Below, in pieces: positions 44,715 to 53,734 of a stretch of 64,000 nt of DNA (positions are counted from its first letter, which is position 1; every line of letters begins with the position of its first letter). The notes beneath the pieces were generated by a model. That model did not search any database. It was not told where the DNA came from and saw only the letters and a list, made by a program, of their open reading frames with translations. The position numbers and the translations under genes were made by a program. Source of the stretch: Noviherbaspirillum cavernae (GTDB lineage Bacteria > Pseudomonadota > Gammaproteobacteria > Burkholderiales > Burkholderiaceae_D); NCBI RefSeq assembly GCF_003590875.1, contig NZ_QYUN01000003.1, forward strand, positions 1 to 64,000, written 5' to 3'.

Positions 44715-44887
44715 TGTGTCGTGCCTGGATCAGGCAAGATGTGGTCGAATGCAACCGGCGCAAAACGACCCAGTTAAGGCGGTCAGTCAGTCCCGATAAA
44801 CGTCCGCTATGCAAACGAAAGCCGCCGGACTGTATCTCGATCGGCGTGCCGCACCCGGCCAAAATCAGACATCTGACGCGGTGACAA

Positions 44888-45029
44888 ACCCCATAAATAT
44901 GGGGTCGGGCCGCATGAGGTTGTTAAGTCCAATGCCTGAATCATCAGCGATTTCTTCGAGCGGCAGCGACTCCATCTGTTCGACCGGAATTTGCGTTACA
45001 AAACGCCGGCTGACCTCGCCGGCGTTTTC
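44888..45029 (+). terminator. Two hairpins downstream of amiR
   Basis: ACCCCATA-AA-TATGGGGT (44888-44905) and AAAACGCCGGC/GCCGGCGTTTT (45001-45029) are perfect stems in the 385-base gap between amiR and the convergent DUF4394 gene. The second, with A and T tracts at its two ends, looks like a bidirectional intrinsic terminator. The rest of the gap shows no gene. Confidence 0.6.
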
Positions 45030-45099
45030 ATCTGATTTTCAGATTCGCCCGACCCTGTCGAAAATTGAAGCTCCAATCCAGAGTTGTTTGCGGAGCTCC

Positions 45100-46020
45100 T
45101 TACAGTTGATTTAACGGGATTGCAATGCCGATCACTTTATTTTGGCTCGAGAAACTGCCTCGCGCCGACGCTTTCCCGGTCGACAGGTTGATGCTGTACA
45201 GGCCGCTGGCGCTGTCTGCTGCATGCAACGATGCGAGGCCTTGCACGTTTACGGTTACTCCATCTCGCACGGTACTGTAGATATCGAACCCGACTGATGC
45301 AGTGACATCTGCACCCAATTTTCCGGTTGCCGCCAGCGTGCCATCGTTCGGGGGCGATTGCAGGGCAATCTGGTCCAGATTGGTATCAAGAGCGTACAGC
45401 GTCGTCGCTGTTGTCGCGTCAAGATCATTGTTGGTGTATGCCGACCCGGTCACGCCCGATGCGTTTGGGCCAGTGGCGTTCACCGGGGTGGCGGGCGGAT
45501 AGTCGAGCGGATCGTCTGTCAGCGTTACACCCCCTGCATTGACGTTATGGCGGAGGTTCTGGCCGCTATCGCTAACGATGCGCAGGCGGTCGGCAGCCGG
45601 ATTGAAATCAACGCCGAAAGAAGTGCCATCGAGTGCCACGGTGAACTGGCTAACCTTCGTTGCTGCGGCGTTGCGCGTATCCAGCAGGTAGACGCCGCCG
45701 GTTTTGCTAACGCCATAGAGTTTTCCGTCTTGTACACGGTAATCGATGCCAACCAGCGTATCGCCTGCCATCAAGCCGCTCACAGCACCAATATCGCGCG
45801 CTTTATCCGGCTTGTTTTCGTCAAAGCAAATCAGACGCATATCTTCGGTGAGTCCCACAACACTAAGCGTACCGTAGCGGCGGCTGTCATCGCTTTCGCA
45901 GCGGGCATTATTATCATTGCCAGATTGGCCCTTGTTGCGATTGCGGTCGTCGGCAGACTGGACCGGAAATGTCGAGACAATCAAGACCGCCAGAGCGGAC
46001 CAGCGTAGATATTTATTCAT
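45100..46020 (-). CDS. DUF4394 exported protein
   Basis: The 306-residue protein has a signal peptide (MNKYLRWSALAVLIVSTFPVQSAD), a polar Asn/Arg linker, and a DUF4394 beta-rich domain with LVGIDYRVQDGKLYGVSKTG, GVDFNPAADRLRIVSDSGQNLR and ALDTNLDQIALQSPPNDG. AAGGAGAAATAT supports the ATG. It lies downstream of, and in the same orientation as, an ECF sigma/anti-sigma pair, and may be one of its targets. The function of the family is unknown. Confidence 0.88.
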   Translation of the reverse strand: MNKYLRWSALAVLIVSTFPVQSADDRNRNKGQSGNDNNARCESDDSRRYGTLSVVGLTEDMRLICFDENKPDKARDIGAVSGLMAGDTLVGIDYRVQDGKLYGVSKTGGVYLLDTRNAAATKVSQFTVALDGTSFGVDFNPAADRLRIVSDSGQNLRHNVNAGGVTLTDDPLDYPPATPVNATGPNASGVTGSAYTNNDLDATTATTLYALDTNLDQIALQSPPNDGTLAATGKLGADVTASVGFDIYSTVRDGVTVNVQGLASLHAADSASGLYSINLSTGKASARGSFSSQNKVIGIAIPLNQL

Positions 46021-46307
46021 ATATTTCTCCTTGATAACGTCCTCATTTCTAAAAGCAGAGAGAGCGAGTAGAGAGAACGTTATTGATTCAAGCAAATAGA
46101 ATTGTTTAGCATCGTTAATGCGTGTGACACTCGAAAACCCTTGCCTTATAACCAGCGCAATTCGTCGGAGCAGTGATTGCCAAAGTGCAATCCCATTTCC
46201 CTTTGTCCGATAGAGGTACTACGCAGAAGTGCCGCGCTTAGATGCAGCGAATGATAAAAAAACCAGAAAATTAACCGAGAGGAATTATGTAATGCTGACC
46301 GTCTTGA

Positions 46308-46997
46308 TTAGAGGCGTACAGCTTTTCCGACGGCAAGAATCGGCCCCGTGGGGCGATCGATTGGGGATCCGGCCTGAGGTTCCAAGGTAACTTCGAACAA
46401 CTGGTTTTGACCCAGGCTTGGTAATCGATTGAGAGGAATGGTCGTAGGGCGGTCTGGAGAGACCAAGCCGAGCGAGGTTGGACCGGTAGCACCTTCTGCC
46501 TTGGTCCAGAATTGGAGTGATTTACCAGCGCCAACAGTTACCGGTGCCAATGGACGCAGATGCACAGCATCGGAGCTTATTTCCACCAGCCAGGCTGCGC
46601 CTTGGCTAGGCGCTTGAAGCACCGCCAGGTATTGCATTTCGCTTGGCTCCGGCTGCAAACTCACAAGGCGTATTGCCAGCACGATTGAAGCTGCGACACC
46701 AGCCAAGCCGCTCGCTCTCCAGAAAAACAGGTTGTTCCAAAAGCGGGTTGGTTGCCGGTCAATCGTCTTGCGAGGCAAGTCACGTTCAATGCGCTCCCAG
46801 GATCCGGCTGCAGGTTCAACGGCCATCGGTTCCGGGGCAACGTCCAGCAGGCGGTCATGCCACAAGGCGACGGCGACAGCCAGCTTGTGATTGCGCTCCA
46901 GTTCCCGTTCGAACTCGTCTATATCGGCAAGCGGCAGGACGCCTAGCACATACTCTCCGGCCAGCAAGTCCATCTCGCCTTGATCGATGAAGTTCAT
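46308..46997 (-). CDS. Anti-sigma factor (RskA/ChrR-like, zinc-free)
   Basis: The 229-residue protein has a cytoplasmic N-terminal region (DLLAGEYVLGVLPLADIDEFERELERN), one membrane helix (LAGVAASIVLAIRLVSL, about residues 98-115) and a periplasmic RskA C-terminal domain ending GPILAVGKAVRL. It should bind and silence the sigma factor whose gene it overlaps by four bases (ATGA). The upstream in-frame starts lie inside the sigma gene. Confidence 0.9.
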   Translation of the reverse strand: MNFIDQGEMDLLAGEYVLGVLPLADIDEFERELERNHKLAVAVALWHDRLLDVAPEPMAVEPAAGSWERIERDLPRKTIDRQPTRFWNNLFFWRASGLAGVAASIVLAIRLVSLQPEPSEMQYLAVLQAPSQGAAWLVEISSDAVHLRPLAPVTVGAGKSLQFWTKAEGATGPTSLGLVSPDRPTTIPLNRLPSLGQNQLFEVTLEPQAGSPIDRPTGPILAVGKAVRL

Positions 46998-47539
46998 GAC
47001 AGGCATTCCTTCAAAGCCATCAATCCGCGACGTGTCCAAGCCTTCACGGTGCCTAGCGGGCAAGCCAGGTGACGTGCGATTTGCGATTGCGAATAGCCAT
47101 CGACGTAGGCCAGTAGTATGCAGGCGCGCTTCTGTTCGTCAAGAAGTTCCAGGCATCGATGGAGCGCGCCGGCCTCTCGCACCTTTGAATAGGCTTCCAA
47201 TAGGCCCGGCCGATTGTCCGGTAAATTTTCCAGGTCGATGTCTGATTCTGACGCTTCACTGCGCTGGGCGCGTATCACATTGATTGCCTGATGGTGCACA
47301 ACGCTATAAATCCAGCCTCGCGCTGATCCTAGCGCCGGATTGTAGGTTGCCGATTTCTGCCAGATCTGAAGAAAGGCTTCATGCAGTACTTCATCAGCCA
47401 ACTCGCGCCGGTGAACAATGCGTAGCGCGACTCCTAGCAGCCAGCGCGATTCATGATCGTAGAGTCGACGCAATGCCGCCTGCTCGCCACGCGCGCACGC
47501 AAAAAGTTGTGCTTCGTAATCAAAGTCATGACTACGCAT
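46994..47539 (-). CDS. ECF RNA polymerase sigma factor (SigK-like)
   Basis: The 181-residue protein has region 2 (LYDHESRWLLGVALRIVHRRELADEVLHEAFLQIWQ) and region 4 (LLDEQKRACILLAYVDGYSQSQIARHLACPLGTVKAWTRRGLMALKECL) joined by a short linker, as in ECF sigma factors paired with RskA anti-sigmas. It probably directs its own operon and the DUF4394 gene under envelope or oxidative stress. Confidence 0.93.
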   Translation of the reverse strand: MRSHDFDYEAQLFACARGEQAALRRLYDHESRWLLGVALRIVHRRELADEVLHEAFLQIWQKSATYNPALGSARGWIYSVVHHQAINVIRAQRSEASESDIDLENLPDNRPGLLEAYSKVREAGALHRCLELLDEQKRACILLAYVDGYSQSQIARHLACPLGTVKAWTRRGLMALKECLS

Positions 47540-47970
47540 GTTGCGCTACATTTTATTGTTGATTTTCTCGATTAAACCACATCATTTTTCACGATGTAAG
47601 ATATTTTCCGGCTTCGGATTCAGCACCATGAATACTCGCCGCCATTTCCAGAAACTGTTGATTTACACGATCATTTGCTCACGGTTCTGACCTGCCGGGG
47701 ACGCAGTCACCTGCAGCAAAAACCGATACCGTGGATGCTTTTTGCGGAAAATGTTTGGGTCAATGTTTAGTGAAAAAGTTTGCTCATTTCACATGAAAAT
47801 CAACACGCTTTGTGGAATGTTGTACGGCCGGTTTGGATCGAGACTGCCAATCATTGCGTGAAACCTGAACGTCCGGTAAACAGTCTGAAGCTGCCGGTGA
47901 GGCGGCGCTGCCTCACCGACAGAAATTCGCCGGCAAGCGCCTGTTTCCTTGGACGCTTGCCGGCGCATTG
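47540..47970. other. Intergenic region with two stable hairpins
   Basis: No gene is seen. CGGTGAGGC/GCCTCACCG (47895-47918) and the 12-bp stem CGCCGGCAAGCG/CGCTTGCCGGCG (47928-47965) lie immediately downstream (minus-strand sense) of an integrase remnant and may be its terminator or part of the old element's end. Confidence 0.5.
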
Positions 47971-48141
47971 TCAGACTTCGACCTGTTCTGCGATTTCAGG
48001 CGCATCATCTACCTCAATGCCGAGGTATCTCACCGTACTCTCCAGCTTCGTATGGCCCGGCAGAAGCCGGACTGCGCGCAGGTTCCTGGTTTTCCGGTAG
48101 ATGAGCGTCGCCTGTGTCCGGCGCATGCTATGGGTGCCATA
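47971..48141 (-). pseudogene. C-terminal fragment of small tyrosine recombinase
   Basis: The minus strand encodes YGTHSMRRTQATLIYRKTRN, LRAVRLLPGHTKLESTVRYL and GIEVDDAPEIAEQ to a TGA at 47971. These contain the HxxR, GH and Tyr residues of the integrase catalytic domain. Upstream the frame breaks. It is closely related to the pseudogene at 52852-53491 in the same orientation. Confidence 0.75.
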
Positions 48142-48390
48142 CGGCCCCGGAGTCGGTCAGACGAATTCCATGAGCGACTGCTTTCTGGATAGTCAACGGG
48201 GCCGATTGTCAGTCCGCGCACCATTGTCCCAAGCCACAGCATCAACGACCAAGGCTGCTGCGATAGCTGCATTCCATTGCCAATGCCTGCCCGGTGATCA
48301 GCAGTAGCCAAACCGCCGAAGGAAAGGCGTACTTCCGCCTGGCAAGGCCAGATACGGGACGACAAGCGGGGTCTTTCGCTTGCGGATGAA

Positions 48391-48882
48391 TCAAGCTTGT
48401 GCAGACTTCGCCGCTTTACTCATCCGATCCAGTTTCGGTTTCATGTAAAAGGTCATAAACAATCCGATGAGTATCCCGGCTGGCAATGATCGGCTGAATG
48501 CAAGCCACCAGGATGGGCCGAATGTACTGCCCCATGGCGTATTGATCAATGTCACGACCAAAGCCAGCACACTCTCTATGATGAAAGCTGCCAGCAAAGC
48601 CACCACGAGCTTGCGCGCCACCCAATGCATTGAAGCGAACACTTTATCAACCACACGTTCCAGTGCACCGAGGCACATCAGAATCATGGGAAGTACCACC
48701 AGACTGGTGATGAAGCCTCGCCCCCATCTTGAGAGAAATTCGTCGCCGAACCCTACATTGGCCCATGTCATGACGGCGCTCAGCAGCAACGCGACAGAAG
48801 GCAGGAGGAGCACATGGGGAAGGGCTTGTCGCATCACGCGAAAAAAAGATTTGGGATTTGCGCTGGAACTCGGAGTTTGCAT
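48391..48882 (-). CDS. DUF2798 membrane protein
   Basis: The 163-residue protein has four hydrophobic helices in two related halves (ALPHVLLLPSVALLLSAVM ... FITSLVVLPMILMCLGALERVV; LVVALLAAFIIESVLALVVTLIN ... SLPAGILIGLFMTFYMKPKL), matching DUF2798, which repeats a two-helix unit. The function is unknown. It is divergent from a MarR gene 61 bases away, which likely represses it. Confidence 0.82.
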   Translation of the reverse strand: MQTPSSSANPKSFFRVMRQALPHVLLLPSVALLLSAVMTWANVGFGDEFLSRWGRGFITSLVVLPMILMCLGALERVVDKVFASMHWVARKLVVALLAAFIIESVLALVVTLINTPWGSTFGPSWWLAFSRSLPAGILIGLFMTFYMKPKLDRMSKAAKSAQA

Positions 48883-48943
48883 GGGTCATGAAATGGTTGA
48901 CAATAGCAACAGTATAGTTTTTATCGTTGATAATGTCAACTAC

Positions 48944-49429
48944 ATGCGAACCATGACCCAAACAACCCGCCAGGATGCCGACCGCGCCTCCACCCTTTCC
49001 ACCTTCGTGGCTTTCATGACCTTGTTCGGGAGCGCCCAACAGATCTTGAAAAAACGCATGGAGGATCAAGCAGAGCAAGGACTGGGACCGCTTCATTTGC
49101 GCGCCCTATGCTTGTGCCTGCGCAACCCGGGGGGTACGCAGCAGCAGGTGGTTCAATCCATGGGGCGGGACAAAGGACAGATCGCGCGGCTGGTGCGTGA
49201 TCTGGAGGAGCGCCATTTTCTCGTCCGCAGCCCGGACGCACATGACCGGCGGGTTTGGCGATTGACGGTTACTCCTGAAGGCGAGGAGAAATGCCAATGG
49301 TTCACTGCCATCGAGGCTCAATTGGCAACGGACATGCTCGGCGGGCTAGGCGCCAAAGAGTGCGTGCAGCTGGAACAATTGTTGAACGAACTGCGAGGAC
49401 GGATCAACGCGGTGGCCGAAGAAGAGTGA
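48944..49429 (+). CDS. MarR family transcriptional regulator
   Basis: The 161-residue protein has the MarR winged helix: LGPLHLRALCLCLRNPGGTQQQVVQSMGRDKGQIARLVRDLEERHFLVRSPDAHDRRVWRLTVTPEG. The DxRxxxLTxTxxG wing is clear. The ATG at 48944 or 48953 could be the start. TTGACAATA and TAATGTCAA in the short divergent spacer form an inverted pair suitable as its operator, controlling the DUF2798 gene and itself. Confidence 0.9.
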   Translation: MRTMTQTTRQDADRASTLSTFVAFMTLFGSAQQILKKRMEDQAEQGLGPLHLRALCLCLRNPGGTQQQVVQSMGRDKGQIARLVRDLEERHFLVRSPDAHDRRVWRLTVTPEGEEKCQWFTAIEAQLATDMLGGLGAKECVQLEQLLNELRGRINAVAEEE

Positions 49430-50058
49430 GTCGGTTTTCGCAGCAAGTCTTCAGTTTGCAGGCAATCGCCTCGCATCCCTATCGAATCGATGCTGGCTAA
49501 TCCACTTTTGATTCGAGGTTGAATGTCTGGATTCCTCGCTTGGGCGAAAACGTCAGGTAGGGTGCGACCAATTCCACAAGCTGTAACACCCGCCTTCAGT
49601 CTTGTGCGACCGTTCAAGCCGTGGAGCCGTGAGACCGCGCCTGGTCGAACGCGGATTTGGCTGATACTGAAATCGTCGCCATTGCAGACCTTCGATCCGC
49701 TGATTTGAAAGTCGGCTTTGGCGCGACCAGTTCCGAATGTGCTACAGCCACTTCCAGTCTGAAGTGGTCGGTTGGCTGCCGCCACCTATCCGACGTATTA
49801 CGACCCAAACCTGCCGTTTGCCTCTCTGTGCGCTCTACTGCAGCTAACAGAGTGAAGAGGTCATTCGGAAAACACGAAATTCCGGACACGCTCGCTTTAC
49901 AGTTGCCTAACTCCGTACCTTGATACATTTGCACAAGAAATCGTACACCCTCTTGATGCATTCTACGCGTCGCATCATTTCTTCGGCCCGAGCAGAGCTT
50001 CGCGAGTCATCCTGACACTTTACGGTGTGGCATAAAGCGCCCAAACGTTCATATGCGT
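49430..50058. other. Intergenic region without recognisable gene
   Basis: About 630 bases between the MarR gene and the AraC gene. Short open frames exist on both strands but none has a ribosome binding site or family match. It may hold decayed sequence. Confidence 0.5.
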
Positions 50059-51009
50059 TCATGCGTGTTTGCGCCAAGCCGCCGGCGTGGTCCCAAAAGC
50101 CCGTTTGAACGCCCGGTTGAACGCGGCCTCCGATTCATAGCCGACGTCGCTGGCCAGTTGTGCCGTCGAGGCGGCGCTTTCGCGCAGCCGGATGGCGGCC
50201 AACTGCAACCGCCAATTGGTCAGATAGCGCATTGGCGGTACACCGATCAGGCTGGTGAAGCGGTCGGCGAACGCGGAGCGCGACAGCCCCACTTCGTGCG
50301 CCAGTTTCTCGGTCGTCCACGGGTGGGCGAAACGGGTGTGCAGCAACACGAGTGCCCGCCCAACCATGCGGTCGCGTAGGCCGGCGAGCCAGCCAGTCTG
50401 GCCTTCGGGCAGCGTAGCCAAGTAGCGTCGCACTCCGTCCACGAACAGCAGTTCGGCCAGCTTGCCAAGCACGGCGGACGAGCCGATGCCGCTGTGCGCG
50501 AATTCCTCGACGGCATGCCGAACCGAACTTTCTACCCACTCGCCGCCGGTGCCGTCGCGCACCCCGATCTTGAGTACCTCAGGCAGGGTGCTCAACAGCG
50601 GGTTGTGCGGGATGTCGCAGCCGAGATAGCCACACACGATGTGCGTCGGCTCGCCACCACCACCGTAGCGCAATGAAGCAGGCGCCCGGTCGGTCGGCGC
50701 CTGCACCTGATCATCTATGACTACGGGCCGGAGCCCCGGGGCGCTGCCCAGCACGTGCCCGTCATTGCGTGGCAAAAGCACGATCTCGCCGGCGCGGACT
50801 TCCAGGGCCGGCGCATCGGCGACGCGTATGAACAGGTGACCGGCGACGATGTAATGATAAGCAATGAGGTGCGCGGGCATCTTGCCCTGATCGCGGAATT
50901 CTTCCGGCCCGACCTGCGACACCACGCACCATGGCGCCGTGAATTCGGCATCCAGAAAGACACCGCCCGAGAAACGCACGGCGGCAAACACTTCGGAAAG
51001 GGCGTCCAT
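50059..51009 (-). CDS. AraC family transcriptional regulator, cupin type
   Basis: The 316-residue protein has an N-terminal cupin-like ligand domain (HYIVAGHLFIRVADAPALEVRAGEIVLLPRNDGHVLGS) and a C-terminal double helix-turn-helix: WTTEKLAHEVGLSRSAFADRFTSLIGVPPMRYLTNWRLQLAAIRL followed by ASDVGYESEAAFNRAFKRAFGTTPAAWRK. GGAAGGAG lies before the ATG at 51009. It is transcribed away from the TPR gene and probably controls it. Confidence 0.93.
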   Translation of the reverse strand: MDALSEVFAAVRFSGGVFLDAEFTAPWCVVSQVGPEEFRDQGKMPAHLIAYHYIVAGHLFIRVADAPALEVRAGEIVLLPRNDGHVLGSAPGLRPVVIDDQVQAPTDRAPASLRYGGGGEPTHIVCGYLGCDIPHNPLLSTLPEVLKIGVRDGTGGEWVESSVRHAVEEFAHSGIGSSAVLGKLAELLFVDGVRRYLATLPEGQTGWLAGLRDRMVGRALVLLHTRFAHPWTTEKLAHEVGLSRSAFADRFTSLIGVPPMRYLTNWRLQLAAIRLRESAASTAQLASDVGYESEAAFNRAFKRAFGTTPAAWRKHA

Positions 51010-51186
51010 GATCTCCTTCCTTTCACAAGTCTCGGCGTCTTGGGCAATCCTTCCGGCGCCATGGGCATTCCCCGTCAATTCAGAGCGGATTATCGTGGCA
51101 TTGCGCGCTTGGACGGGCGCGTTGGTCCCGATACGACGCAGATTGACTGCAATTCGTTCCCATACTATGCCCATAGGAGAAACACC

Positions 51187-52515
51187 ATGATCCAGTATGA
51201 CGACCTGAACCTTGCCCATTCCGGTGCGGATGCCGATAGCCTGGCCCACTACTGGCGTGCGTTACGCCAGTTCCAGTGCTACATCGAAGACCCGGTGGCC
51301 AGCACCGATACAGCCATCGGCGTCCGTCCGGATTTTGTAATGGCCCACGTGCTCAAGGCCTACCTCCTTCTCCTCGGGACCGAGCCGGAGACCACCGCAA
51401 TCGCCCGTGACTGCCATGCAACGGCGGCACGTCTATCGGCCAACGCACGCGAGCGCGGCCACATCGAGGCCATCGGCCAGTTGCTCGACGGGAAATGGCA
51501 TCGCGCCGCCCGGGTACTCGAAGATGTCAGCATCGACAACCCGTGCGACGCGCTCGCGCTGCAAGCCGGGCATGTGATCGACTTCTACGTGGGCAATTCG
51601 CGCATGTTGCGAGACCGGATCGCCCGCGCCATGCCGGCGTGGTCGAAGACAATGCCTGGCTACCATGCAGTACTCGGCATGCACGCTTTTGGCCTTGAAG
51701 AATGTGCTGATTATGCCCGCGCCGAGGCCATGGGCCGCACAGCGGTCGAACTTGAGCCGCGCGACGGTTGGGCACAGCATGCGGTGGCGCACGTGATGGA
51801 AATGCAGTGCCGTCAGGCCGACGGAATCGCCTGGATGCGCGCCGACCCGGATGTCTGGTCGACCGACAGCTTCTTCAAGGTGCACCTGTGGTGGCATCTG
51901 GCGCTCTACCACCTCGAACTGGGTGAGATCGACGAGGTGCTGGCCTTGTTCGACGAACACATTTACGGTGATCAATCCCCCTTGGTACTGAACATGATCG
52001 ATGCCTCTGCCATGTTGTGGCGCCTTCACCTACGCGGTATCGATGTCGGCCAGCGCTGGGAGGCGGTGGCCGACGGCTGGCGGCCATTTACCCGTGCCGG
52101 CAACTACGCCTTCAACGATGTGCACGCGGTGATGGCTTTCGTTGGTGCGCGGCGCGCTGATGCCGTCGAAGAGGTGCTCGATTCGCAGCAGGCGGTGATG
52201 CGCGGCGCTGGCGACAACGCAAGCTTCACCCGCGAGGTCGGTCATCCGCTGACGCTGGCGCTAAAGGCCTTCGGCGAGGAGCGCTACAACGAAGCGGTGC
52301 ACCTGATCCGCCCGTTGCGCGAAATCGCCCACCGCTTCGGCGGCAGCCACGCCCAGCGCGATCTGCTTGACCTGACCCTGATCGAGGCTGCGCTGCGGGC
52401 TGGGCAGCGCAATCTGGCCGCGGCGCTGTGTGCCGAGCGCCTTGCCTTGCGTACGTACAGCCCGCTGACGCGGCAACTCTTCGCCCGCGTGGACCCGTTG
52501 CGCACTGCGGCCTGA
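51187..52515 (+). CDS. Tetratricopeptide-repeat protein (TTC38-like)
   Basis: The 442-residue protein is all-helical with TPR-like pairs (VMAHVLKAYLLLLGTEPETTAIA, HVIDFYVGNSRMLRDRIARAMPAW, WAQHAVAHVMEMQ, WHLALYHLELGEIDEVLALFDEHIYG). The HxxAHxxE-like and WWHLAL stretches match the TTC38-type family, often found beside AraC regulators in proteobacteria. It has no signal peptide. GGAGA precedes the ATG. Its molecular role is not known. A terminator follows at 52526. Confidence 0.85.
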   Translation: MIQYDDLNLAHSGADADSLAHYWRALRQFQCYIEDPVASTDTAIGVRPDFVMAHVLKAYLLLLGTEPETTAIARDCHATAARLSANARERGHIEAIGQLLDGKWHRAARVLEDVSIDNPCDALALQAGHVIDFYVGNSRMLRDRIARAMPAWSKTMPGYHAVLGMHAFGLEECADYARAEAMGRTAVELEPRDGWAQHAVAHVMEMQCRQADGIAWMRADPDVWSTDSFFKVHLWWHLALYHLELGEIDEVLALFDEHIYGDQSPLVLNMIDASAMLWRLHLRGIDVGQRWEAVADGWRPFTRAGNYAFNDVHAVMAFVGARRADAVEEVLDSQQAVMRGAGDNASFTREVGHPLTLALKAFGEERYNEAVHLIRPLREIAHRFGGSHAQRDLLDLTLIEAALRAGQRNLAAALCAERLALRTYSPLTRQLFARVDPLRTAA

Positions 52516-52525
52516 AAGAGTTCAA

Positions 52526-52559
52526 ACGGAGCTGCCTTTGCGGCAGCCTCCGTTTTTTT
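52526..52559 (+). terminator. Intrinsic terminator after TPR gene
   Basis: ACGGAGCTGCC and GGCAGCCTCCGT form a stem with one bulge and a TTTGC loop, followed by seven T residues, eleven bases past the TGA of the TPR gene. Confidence 0.85.
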
Positions 52560-52851
52560 GTTGCCGGCCCGGGGATTGAAATCAAGGACTAACTCTTCGC
52601 CGACCTTCATTACCTGTGATAGTCACCAACTTGGTCAAGGCGGTCACTCAAAGCACATATTTCTTTCAGGTAATGGTCTGGATTGTGACCAGTGATGCGT
52701 AGCGCCTCAGTGTCGGCTTTGGCCGATCAGCAGGCGAGTGTCTTGATGGCGTCGCCGGCAGGAAACGGAGTGGAGCGGCCGTTCACATGACCGCTTTGAG
52801 TACCAAGTCAATGGCCGTTGATGGCCGGTAAGTGCCCGTTTTCGGGGACAC

Positions 52852-53491
52852 CTACCGACCTGGACGTTGCGCATCCGTCCGCTCTGCGATCTCCAATGCA
52901 TCATCAACTTCGCTGCCGAGGTATCGCACGGTATTTGCGAGCTGGGCATGGCCAGGCAAGAGCTGGACAGCACGCAGGTTCCTGGTTCGTCGATAGATCA
53001 GCGTCGGTTTTGTTCGCCGCATGGTATGCGTACCATGCGCGGCGGAATGCAGTCCAATAGACTCTACCCAGGACCCGACAATACGGGCGTCCTGTCGGGT
53101 CGACAGGTGCGGAGATGCTGTTATCCGACTGGGGAACAGATATTGGCTGGGGGTTGGATGTGCCTGTTCGATCCAGGCGGCGACCGAAGCTCGCGTTTGC
53201 TCCGTGATCTCAAACTGGACAGGCTGATGCGTCTTTTGCTGCATGACAATCGCTCTGAAAAAACGTGATTTCCTTGGGCAACATCCGTCACACGCAAACG
53301 AACGAGATCGCAACCAGGCAGCTTGCTGTCAATTGCAGAATCAAACAATGCGAGATTCCTCGTGTGGGGTGCAAGTTGTAGTCGGATACGAATGGCCCGG
53401 ATTTCCTTCAGTTTCAAAGGCAGCTTCCGGCCAACCACTGTCCATTGTTCCAAGGCATCAGTGTGCCGAAAGTCATTTGGTTCGCATTCAT
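52852..53491 (-). pseudogene. Small tyrosine recombinase, frameshifted
   Basis: Starting near 53491 (MNANQMTFGTLMPWNNGQ), the minus strand passes through three frames: PWNNGQ, then LVGRKLPLKLKEIRAIRIRL to LRVTDVAQGNHV, then AIVMQQKTHQPVQFEITEQT to the catalytic YGTH-equivalent THTMRRTKPTLIYRRTRN, LLPGHAQLANTVRYL and EVDDALEIAERT. One shift lies in a T6 run near 53258-53263, the other near 53440. The total fits the ~210-residue length of this short integrase family common in proteobacteria. Several catalytic-region substitutions also suggest decay. Confidence 0.8.
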
Positions 53492-53734
53492 GAGAGTCAT
53501 CTTCAAAAACGAAGAATGGATTCTCGGTTTGTGCACACCACAAGGGACGACTACCTACCCGGGCCGCCGTCGCGCGATTTGGACTCGACTGCCAAACGCA
53601 GACGCTCAATGTCTCTATTGCGGGTGAAGCCGGGGCTGCATGTTCAACGCCGATCCGATCCCTGGCCGCGCCCACCAGCGCACGGAAAGTTGCAAGCGCG
53701 GCGCTGCATCAACGCGACGGTGTAGGCTATCGTC

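Noticed and set aside
44919..45035. Minus-strand frame reading EVSRRFVTQIPVEQMESLPLEE considered as a gene remnant
   Set aside because: It overlaps a perfect terminator-like palindrome, has no start or family match, and is under 40 codons.
47895..47965. Paired hairpins beside an integrase considered as an integron attC site
   Set aside because: The recombinase remnant is not of the IntI type and the conserved attC core sites (RYYYAAC/GTTRRRY) are not recognisable around the hairpins.
48467..48943. Long N-terminal extension of the MarR frame
   Set aside because: It runs opposite the DUF2798 gene; the MarR domain and the divergent promoter place the start near 48944.
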